From assembly GCA_030599175.1 (NCBI GenBank), contig JAUVON010000198.1, positions 1-5,712 on the forward strand: a stretch of DNA of 5,712 nt. Reading direction: 5' to 3'. Made by a program: the position numbers and the translations under genes. The notes beneath the pieces are model-generated. The model did no database searches. It was not told the origin of the DNA and saw only the letters and a program-made list of their open reading frames with translations. The stretch is from Desulfobulbaceae bacterium. Lineage in GTDB: Bacteria; Desulfobacterota; Desulfobulbia; Desulfobulbales; Desulfocapsaceae. This document shows, piece after piece, positions 1-4,795 of the stretch (positions are counted from its first letter, which is position 1; every line of letters begins with the position of its first letter).

Positions 1-815
1 AAATCATTGGCAATCGTGAAATTAAACGCTATAAAAAGCAGCAGGTTGCCACTCGTCAAGTCAATACGCTTGGTATAATCATTAAGAAAAAAAGTAAACC
101 AGGATACTAATATTATAATTATCACTGGAATCAGTATACGCATGACATAATAATTCAGGTGACGCTTCCCTTGAAAACCCAAAATAAAGCGCGAGGCGTC
201 AATCCCCAGCACACTTTGAGTCATCACCTCCGTCTGCGTATGTTGAAGAATCCACTCCTCCTCACCCAGGCTGTCTCCCAAGCCGCTGGCCTCCTGAACA
301 GGTTTGTATTTGATTTTACTCTCGCCGGGTAATGAATCCAGTTTAATATAGAAGTGTTGCTGATCTAAGGGGAACTGGCTGAAATCAAAATCAGGAGCTT
401 GAAAGGTGGCGGTAAAGCGAGCGATATAACTTACCTTTCCTTTGGAGGCAACTCTGGCAATCCGATTTTGATAGTCCACTCTCCCCTGTAAGTTATAAAA
501 AGAGTGTGCAGGCCACAGTAACCCTCGTTCTTCCATGATGCGAAGAAGGTTTGGAGCATGATACATACGAATAGGACTCTTGTCAGTGGAATCAGCTGCC
601 AATTCAGGTTCATTCCACTCCATTATCAACGTTGCTACCACGCTGAAGTTCTCTGCCTTTTGGTTTATATTTGTAACTTGGTGTACTTTAAGGCTTACCC
701 CCACCTCAATAGGTTTTTCTGCCAAGGCAGGGGTAACAACCAGCAGCAGTAATAAAACGGTGCTGATAGTGAGTCGATAAAGAAGTGAGAGATGAACAAT
801 GAAATGTGTAGGCAT
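1..815 (-). CDS. Prokaryotic pentameric ligand-gated ion channel (Pro-loop receptor), C-terminus cut by window edge
   Basis: I translated this frame by hand; it is open from the ATG at 815-813 to the window edge, giving 271 residues. Residues 1-32 are a signal peptide (leucine-rich core, cleavage near ALA/EKP). Residues 33 to about 218 match the beta-sandwich ligand-binding domain, including the diagnostic beta6-beta7 loop FDFSQFPLDQQ at 143-153 with the invariant Pro at 149. M1 (about 222-244) has the family hallmark RILIP..SWFTFFL. M2 begins at R250 (0') and runs IDLTSGNLLLFIAFNF before the edge; the rest of M2, M3 and M4 lie outside. No cysteine is present, as in bacterial members such as GLIC and ELIC. 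Known members are homopentameric inner-membrane cation or anion channels gated by protons, amines or other ligands. The ligand cannot be read from sequence. No clear Shine-Dalgarno precedes the ATG, but no other in-frame start preserves the signal peptide. It lies 86 bases downstream of the outer-membrane transporter gene and may share its transcript. Confidence 0.88.
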   Translation of the reverse strand, partial: MPTHFIVHLSLLYRLTISTVLLLLLVVTPALAEKPIEVGVSLKVHQVTNINQKAENFSVVATLIMEWNEPELAADSTDKSPIRMYHAPNLLRIMEERGLLWPAHSFYNLQGRVDYQNRIARVASKGKVSYIARFTATFQAPDFDFSQFPLDQQHFYIKLDSLPGESKIKYKPVQEASGLGDSLGEEEWILQHTQTEVMTQSVLGIDASRFILGFQGKRHLNYYVMRILIPVIIIILVSWFTFFLNDYTKRIDLTSGNLLLFIAFNFTIAND

Positions 816-859
816 ATATAGGTGTGTCGCGTAATTAAAGTGTTTTTAAAAATCCATCC

Positions 860-882
860 TGCAAAACTGGTTTTACAAAACC
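860..882 (-). other. Short A/T-rich overlapping inverted repeats between two genes
   Basis: In the 86-base gap, GGTTTTACAAAACC (869-882) and TGCAAAACTGGTTTTACA (860-877) are overlapping near-perfect palindromes that could form alternative short hairpins in the minus-strand transcript. No strong GC stem with a following U-run is present, so this is at most a weak terminator or attenuator between the transporter gene and the ion-channel gene. It could also be chance in A/T-rich sequence. Confidence 0.25.
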
Positions 883-901
883 ATTAATTCTGATGAACCT
901 C

Positions 902-1768
902 TTATTTTGGAAAAAGAAATTTAATAGTAAACTGCAGATTCCAATCCGGAGCATATTCCTGTCTTTCAGCATTCCAGTAGGCTGTCAATTTGTAATCAAC
1001 AGGCAACTTGCCATGCTTTACCAGTTTTCCAATTCCACCGCCAAAAGGTACTGTCCACTGATCACCACTGTCGGCCTCCCAATTTGCTGTAATAATTGGT
1101 GATGAACTTAGGTACCAGCCATTTTCCATGTTGTAATTGATGAAATATTGAAAAAGAAACTTATTCACATCGGCCGCATAACTTTCACCTGCAAAGGACC
1201 ATACATTTTGAATTAAAAAGCCGGTCACCCAGTTTCCCGGCATGGTAAGTGCCACAAAAGCCGGACCAGCAGACCATTTATCGCTTGAATAACGGTCTTC
1301 AGTGGCTGTGGGCAAGGTCAACGCTCCACCGATACCCCATATCCAGGAAGCGGCTTTTTTAGGGCTTAAGTACGCTGTGTAGGTAATATCAGCAAGCCCG
1401 AAAGCACTGCCGGTAATAAGTTCAGTGATAGACCCATTTCCAACATCTATCGAAGAATCAAGCTGTGTATCCTCATTTTGCCCCTCAGAGTATATTGCCG
1501 GTACAATAAATCTGTTTATAAGGTTCCAGTCGCCAATGCTGACCGGATAGACAGGTTTCCATGTCAATGCATAGGCGGTCGCATCAGAAGGCCCTATACC
1601 AAAATAAACGTTATTTTCAAAAGGTGAACTTATAATGGTACCCAGAGGGTTCTGGGACTGTTTGGCCATGTTCTCTTCGGCAAGAATCAGTTGATGAGAA
1701 AACAATAATAGAAAAAGGCTGGATAATAGTATTGTCGCTATTTGATTATTCCTTTTTTTGTATGGCAT
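902..1768 (-). CDS. Outer-membrane beta-barrel transporter-like protein ('neuromedin U'-type misnomer family)
   Basis: The product has 288 residues. Residues 1-30 form a Sec signal peptide ending LILA before EEN, so the protein is exported. The mature part starts with the family's AKQSQNPLG segment (35-43), then alternating amphipathic strands typical of an outer-membrane barrel. Recognisable family stretches are GDWNLINR (79-86), SPKKAASWIWGIG (135-147) followed by LTLPTATED, SSDKWSAGPA (161-170), VWSFAGE (189-195) and a C-terminal FLFPK. Homologues are usually annotated as hypothetical, 'transporter' or, by annotation error, 'neuromedin U'; they resemble the MetA-type phenol-degradation outer-membrane family. 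The transported compound is unknown. The ATG has a good AAGGA site seven bases upstream. It lies 99 bases after the sulfatase and 86 before the ion channel, which suggests it passes a substrate or product of the sulfatase across the outer membrane; that role is inference. Confidence 0.8.
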   Translation of the reverse strand: MPYKKRNNQIATILLSSLFLLLFSHQLILAEENMAKQSQNPLGTIISSPFENNVYFGIGPSDATAYALTWKPVYPVSIGDWNLINRFIVPAIYSEGQNEDTQLDSSIDVGNGSITELITGSAFGLADITYTAYLSPKKAASWIWGIGGALTLPTATEDRYSSDKWSAGPAFVALTMPGNWVTGFLIQNVWSFAGESYAADVNKFLFQYFINYNMENGWYLSSSPIITANWEADSGDQWTVPFGGGIGKLVKHGKLPVDYKLTAYWNAERQEYAPDWNLQFTIKFLFPK

Positions 1769-1775
1769 CTAAGTG

Positions 1776-1780
1776 TCCTT
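1776..1780 (-). promoter_or_regulatory. Ribosome binding site of the outer-membrane transporter gene
   Basis: AAGGA on the minus strand lies seven bases before the ATG at 1768, within the run AAAAAAAGGACACTTAG. It supports this start, which also gives a complete signal peptide. Confidence 0.7.
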
Positions 1781-1796
1781 TTTTTAATAACAACAT

Positions 1797-1841
1797 CGTA
1801 TGGCACGTCACACACTATAATGTGAAAAGACGTACCATACG
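1797..1841 (-). promoter_or_regulatory. Intercistronic hairpin between sulfatase and transporter genes
   Basis: The arms CGTATGGCACGTC (1797-1809) and GACGTACCATACG (1829-1841) are inverted copies matching at 12 of 13 positions, with a 19-base loop that holds a further near-palindrome (CACACTATAATGTG, 1811-1824). In the minus-strand transcript the odd position becomes a U-G wobble, so all 13 pairs can form; in a plus-strand transcript it would be A-C. This favours an RNA structure in the operon mRNA, such as a processing, stability or attenuation element, over a plain DNA site. No U-run follows on the minus strand, so it is not a standard intrinsic terminator. A dyad operator for a DNA-binding regulator is an alternative. 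Confidence 0.55.
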
Positions 1842-1867
1842 GTGTTTATTCGGGTTAAATAAAAGAT

Positions 1868-3559
1868 CTATTTTTGAGGCAAACCAAGCATAAATATTTC
1901 AACGATCTTCTTGCTTTCAGGTCTCAGATTTTCAATCCCTTCGTAGGGTATGCCGTGGGTAGCCGGTCTGTCCGGATATTTTTGTTTAAGCGCCATATGA
2001 CGTTTTATCATGGCGACAAACTGGCCACCGGCCCACGGGCCATATTTGATGCCATCGACAGGACGTTGCTCACGTGGATCACGATAAAGATCAAAAATAG
2101 GCGCTTTAATCGGATTAGTTCCGGGCGCAGGCAGATGCATCTTATACTTATTTTTTACCACTGATTTAAGTGTTGGTCCCTCATAGATATGCACGTAGTC
2201 ACGACGACCATGGGATTCACCCAGTAGCAGCACGCCGCTCTGATCTATACCATCGATAACTCTATCTCTTGGGATTGCGTCTGTTGCATTCCCCAAACGG
2301 GCAAAAGTGGTAAACAGGTCGCTGACATGAATAATGTCTTCGGCGGAACTTCCTGCTTCAATAACACCCTTCCATTTCACCCAGGCGTTAACCCGCACAC
2401 CACCTTCCAGATGGTCAGTTTTGCCGCCACGGTAGATCCGGTCGGTCTGGCCGGTAGGGCCTTCGTACTGCAAGAAAGGACCATTGTCACCCATCACAAC
2501 AATAATTGTGTTTTCAGCAATGCCCAATTTGTCTACTTCGGCAACAATTTCTCCAATCCACTCATCAACCTCAACAAGAATGTTGGCCATAGTGCCGCCG
2601 TTGAGGGTGTTGTATTTACTTCGATGCTCCTGAACAAACGAAAGCGGAAAGAGCGGCCAGTAGTTCAGGAAGAAAGGCTTGTCCTGCTTTGCGAGTCTGC
2701 TAAGCTGATCCAGTGCATTTCTCTGGTACCGCTCGTTCATCTCCCGGTATTTTTTCTGCGTCCATTCCTCACCCTCTTCCATTTCAACTTCGTAAAGTTT
2801 TCCATCGCGCAACTCAACGCCGGTGACCATATGGGCTGGATCAGGCGTGAAGAGTTTGTCCAGGGTGAAGGTCTGACTCTGCCTGCTCACATCCACACCA
2901 CGAATGATATCTGCGTCCTCCATGTCCCGGCCCATAATGGCAAGCTGACCCTGCTGGTGAATGGGAAACTCGGCATGCATGAAACCCTGGTTGCTGGCAT
3001 AGGCCTGCTCGATATCACCCATATGCCATTTACCTACATGGGAAGTATAATAACCCGCATCCCTTAACACCTCCGCAAGAGTAACCTCTTCGGCAGCCAA
3101 CCCATCACCGGCAAGTGTCGCTTTGGCCTCGGTCAATCCTGTCCGTATTGGATAGCGCCCGGTCATCATCGCCACGCGGGTCGGTGTGCAGGACGGCTCG
3201 GTGTACATGCGGTTTAAGCTCAAACCTTCTTGCGCCAGGGCGGTCATGTTAGGGGTTTTGTAGCCGCGAATAACACTTAAATTGTCCATGCCTATTTCGC
3301 CAAAACCCACATCATCAAGCAGGATGTAGATAATATTGGGTGGCTTGCCACCATTTTTGCTGCGAAGATCAGCCAGTTTCTCATCAAGTATTTTATCATC
3401 AGCAGCCCACTTTTCTCCGTTCTGGGCTTCGATGATATAGTACTCGGCGTCGTGAATAATTCTATCGGTTGCGGCTACTGCCTGGCCTGTAATACATCCG
3501 AGTATCAGGCTGGTTGCTACACCGCAAACAAGGGTATTTCTTTTTGACATTTTCAGCAT
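1868..3559 (-). CDS. Exported Cys-type sulfatase (arylsulfatase family, formylglycine-dependent)
   Basis: The product has 563 residues and belongs to the alkaline phosphatase/sulfatase superfamily, hydrolysing sulfate esters. The N-terminus is an export signal: either signal peptidase I cleavage near AVAA/TD (residue 30) or, less likely, a lipoprotein at Cys22 (ILGC). Core motifs in order are the metal-binding pair D82-D83 in ILLDDVGFGEIG, the sulfatase signature CTPTR at 124-128 followed by VAMMTGRYPIRTGL, with Cys124 the residue oxidised to formylglycine; GYYTSHVGKWHMG at 169-181 with K177 and H179; the metal ligands D358-N359 in MGDNG; GGK at 378-380; and EGGVRV at 385-390. The length is normal. 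At the segment that normally carries a PH motif the protein reads YWPLFPLSF (300-308) with no histidine. Substrate specificity is not readable. No formylglycine-generating enzyme is in the window. The ATG at 3559 has GGAG eight bases upstream, better placed than for Met4. It lies 40 bases after a beta-barrel gene. Confidence 0.93.
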   Translation of the reverse strand: MLKMSKRNTLVCGVATSLILGCITGQAVAATDRIIHDAEYYIIEAQNGEKWAADDKILDEKLADLRSKNGGKPPNIIYILLDDVGFGEIGMDNLSVIRGYKTPNMTALAQEGLSLNRMYTEPSCTPTRVAMMTGRYPIRTGLTEAKATLAGDGLAAEEVTLAEVLRDAGYYTSHVGKWHMGDIEQAYASNQGFMHAEFPIHQQGQLAIMGRDMEDADIIRGVDVSRQSQTFTLDKLFTPDPAHMVTGVELRDGKLYEVEMEEGEEWTQKKYREMNERYQRNALDQLSRLAKQDKPFFLNYWPLFPLSFVQEHRSKYNTLNGGTMANILVEVDEWIGEIVAEVDKLGIAENTIIVVMGDNGPFLQYEGPTGQTDRIYRGGKTDHLEGGVRVNAWVKWKGVIEAGSSAEDIIHVSDLFTTFARLGNATDAIPRDRVIDGIDQSGVLLLGESHGRRDYVHIYEGPTLKSVVKNKYKMHLPAPGTNPIKAPIFDLYRDPREQRPVDGIKYGPWAGGQFVAMIKRHMALKQKYPDRPATHGIPYEGIENLRPESKKIVEIFMLGLPQK

Positions 3560-3567
3560 AACCTATT

Positions 3568-3571
3568 CTCC
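3568..3571 (-). promoter_or_regulatory. Ribosome binding site of the sulfatase gene
   Basis: GGAG on the minus strand sits eight bases before the ATG at 3559 and 17 before the second in-frame ATG (Met4, 3550). The spacing chooses the first Met as the start. Confidence 0.65.
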
Positions 3572-3599
3572 GGCATATGTTTATTAAGCAAAATTCGGT

Positions 3600-4394
3600 C
3601 TACCATTTAAAGTTTAAGCCAAGCAGAGGGCCATAGACTGTAGCATCAAACTTAAAGTAATCGTTTCCGGTACCGTCTTCATAATCAATATCAAGAGCCC
3701 TGTACCCAGCCAGGAATGAAACATGTTTAAACGGCTGCCATTCAACCAGTCCAAGAGCCTGCCAGGCAAAATCGGATCCAATGCCAAAACCACCGATATC
3801 ACCGCGGGCAACTACCGACCAGACCTCTGCAAAGTTCCAGATCCAGCGCACTCCAACAAAGGGGTCCAGCCAATCTTGAGTCCTATCAACCACAGTTGGT
3901 CCGTTTAGAAAAGACACACTGGGATTGAGTCTGTAGCCTCGCAGACCATAAACGGCATCAAAATTATGATTATTTTTCTTCATTCGATAAAGTCCTGCAA
4001 CTTCAGCCAGAGTGACTTCAAAATCCACGTCCAGGCCAATTCCTTTAGAATTGGTAAAGTCGCTACCAATATTGAGATAATCCACGTCTACCAGAACCCC
4101 AAAATTACTCTTGTGCATTGCTTCAAAATGAATAATGAAAGCCCCTTCAAGGGAAGTAAAAACATCCTCGAATGGAACATCAATAGGTTTTGTCAGCGGG
4201 ATGTTTCCAGGTATTTTATCGGTTCCTAAAGAGAGGTCCCCTTTGATGTTTATTCCCCACAGGTAAAATGGGGCCAGGTTGAATTCCCAATCCGAAGTCC
4301 CGGGACTATCACCTGCAGAAACCACAGATGAACAAAACAACAAAGAAAAGGTTATGAAAAATAAAACGTTACAAATTTTCTTAAACATGCCCAT
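3600..4394 (-). CDS. Outer-membrane beta-barrel protein of unknown function
   Basis: The product has 264 residues. Residues 1-27 are a signal peptide (KK, then a phenylalanine/leucine-rich core, cleavage near VSA/GDS). The mature protein begins DWEFNLAPFYLWG and continues as alternating hydrophobic strands and turns, with family-like stretches DWLDPFVGVRW (164-174), RGDIGGFGIGSD (187-198) and AGYRALDIDYEDG (219-231), and it ends in an aromatic residue (GLNFKW), as outer-membrane barrels do for BAM recognition. I recognise it as a common proteobacterial uncharacterised OMP type, not as a named gene. Met3 (4388) is nine bases from the ribosome binding site while Met1 (4394) is only three, so translation may really start two codons later. 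The gene is the first of the four co-directional genes and lies 40 bases before the sulfatase. A porin or a structural barrel role is possible; nothing in the sequence decides. Confidence 0.78.
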   Translation of the reverse strand: MGMFKKICNVLFFITFSLLFCSSVVSAGDSPGTSDWEFNLAPFYLWGINIKGDLSLGTDKIPGNIPLTKPIDVPFEDVFTSLEGAFIIHFEAMHKSNFGVLVDVDYLNIGSDFTNSKGIGLDVDFEVTLAEVAGLYRMKKNNHNFDAVYGLRGYRLNPSVSFLNGPTVVDRTQDWLDPFVGVRWIWNFAEVWSVVARGDIGGFGIGSDFAWQALGLVEWQPFKHVSFLAGYRALDIDYEDGTGNDYFKFDATVYGPLLGLNFKW

Positions 4395-4397
4395 ATT

Positions 4398-4403
4398 CTC
4401 CTT
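4398..4403 (-). promoter_or_regulatory. Ribosome binding site that favours Met3 of the beta-barrel gene
   Basis: A strong AAGGAG on the minus strand is three bases from the first ATG (4394) and nine from the second in-frame ATG (4388). The usual spacing of five to nine bases favours 4388, which would remove Met-Gly from the N-terminus and leave the signal peptide MFKKICNVLFF intact. Confidence 0.65.
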
Positions 4404-4423
4404 AAATTTTAAGAAACCATCTC

Positions 4424-4432
4424 ATTTTAACA
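4424..4432 (-). promoter_or_regulatory. Possible extended -10 promoter of the four-gene unit
   Basis: The minus strand reads TGTTAAAAT, which fits an extended -10 element (TGn followed by TAAAAT, five of six matches to TATAAT). The -35 position 17 bases upstream reads TTCTGG, a poor match, as is usual when an extended -10 is present. Transcription would start near 4417, giving a leader of about 25 bases. A small hairpin (TGGCTTTGGAGCCA, 4436-4449) lies in the spacer region. Judged by eye only. Confidence 0.35.
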
Positions 4433-4662
4433 ATTTGGCTTTGGAGCCAGAAATTGCTACTTACTCTCTTTGCCATCACTGACAGCAACAAAGATGATAG
4501 CGATAGATACCAACAGATTTGGTTAAAACGTTATCCTCTTTTCGTTCTTCTTCTCTTGCTTTTCAGAGATTTTGTTAATGGCTGAACCCACAAAACTTCC
4601 TGTTGAGATCTATTATCTACGACTAAATATTTTGATTACGTATGAAACTCAGCTCCTTTTTT

Positions 4663-4732
4663 CGTCATTCCCGCGTAGGCGGGAATCCAGTGATCCTGCT
4701 CGTAACTGGATCCCCGCCTACGCGGGGAAGAC
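4663..4732. repeat. REP-type inverted doublet (two facing hairpins)
   Basis: The left unit (4663-4690) contains ATTCCCGC GTAG GCGGGAAT, a hairpin with an eight-base stem, followed by CCAG. The right unit (4706-4732) is its inverted copy, CTGG then ATCCCCGC CTAC GCGGGGAA. After reverse-complementing, 24 of 27 bases agree, and two of the three differences are a T-to-C and an A-to-G change that pair with one another, so both small hairpins stay intact. The 15-base spacer is not repeated. This 'CGTCATTCCCGCG..GGCGGGAATCCAG' element is a dispersed repeat known from many proteobacterial genomes and related to REP/BIME elements mobilised by RAYT-type transposases. No transposase is in the window. 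Translated, it gives the well-known spurious peptide SFPRRRESS...WIPAYAGKT. It lies just past the 3' end of the DUF3179 gene and could stabilise that mRNA. Confidence 0.85.
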
Positions 4733-4795
4733 AACCCCGGGGACATTGATTTTAGCCGGTACCAAAAGAGAAACAGTAGACTAACATCATAGGTA

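Larger units (their letters stand above)
4395..4795. other. Gene-free intergenic region of about 400 bases
   Basis: Between the DUF3179 gene and the beta-barrel gene I find no convincing coding region on either strand. It holds the ribosome binding site and possible promoter close to 4394, about 230 bases of A/T-rich sequence (4433-4662) with no motif I recognise apart from a short purine-rich tract on the minus strand (about 4533-4560), the REP-type doublet at 4663-4732, and an adjoining CCCCGGGG palindrome (4735-4742). Its size separates the DUF3179 gene from the downstream four-gene set and argues for independent transcription. Confidence 0.6.

Noticed and set aside
431..613. A 60-codon minus-strand open frame inside the first 815 bases
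   Set aside because: It is in a different frame from the ion-channel gene, which fully covers it and has clear family motifs.
1816..1821. A perfect TATAAT on the plus strand
   Set aside because: It lies in the hairpin loop, has no -35 match at 17 bases (ACATCG), and no plus-strand gene follows.
2327..3067. A 246-codon open frame on the plus strand
   Set aside because: It lies wholly inside the sulfatase gene on the opposite strand, whose catalytic motifs are intact; the translation has no family features. It is an antisense shadow.
4663..4732. The doublet as an intrinsic terminator of the DUF3179 gene
   Set aside because: In the minus-strand transcript the hairpins are followed by an A-run, not a U-run. 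They may still stabilise the 3' end, but do not fit the usual terminator form.
4572..4784. A 70-codon plus-strand open frame with SFPRRRESS...WIPAYAGKT
   Set aside because: The recognisable part is only the translated REP doublet, a known source of false genes; no ribosome binding site or family evidence supports it.
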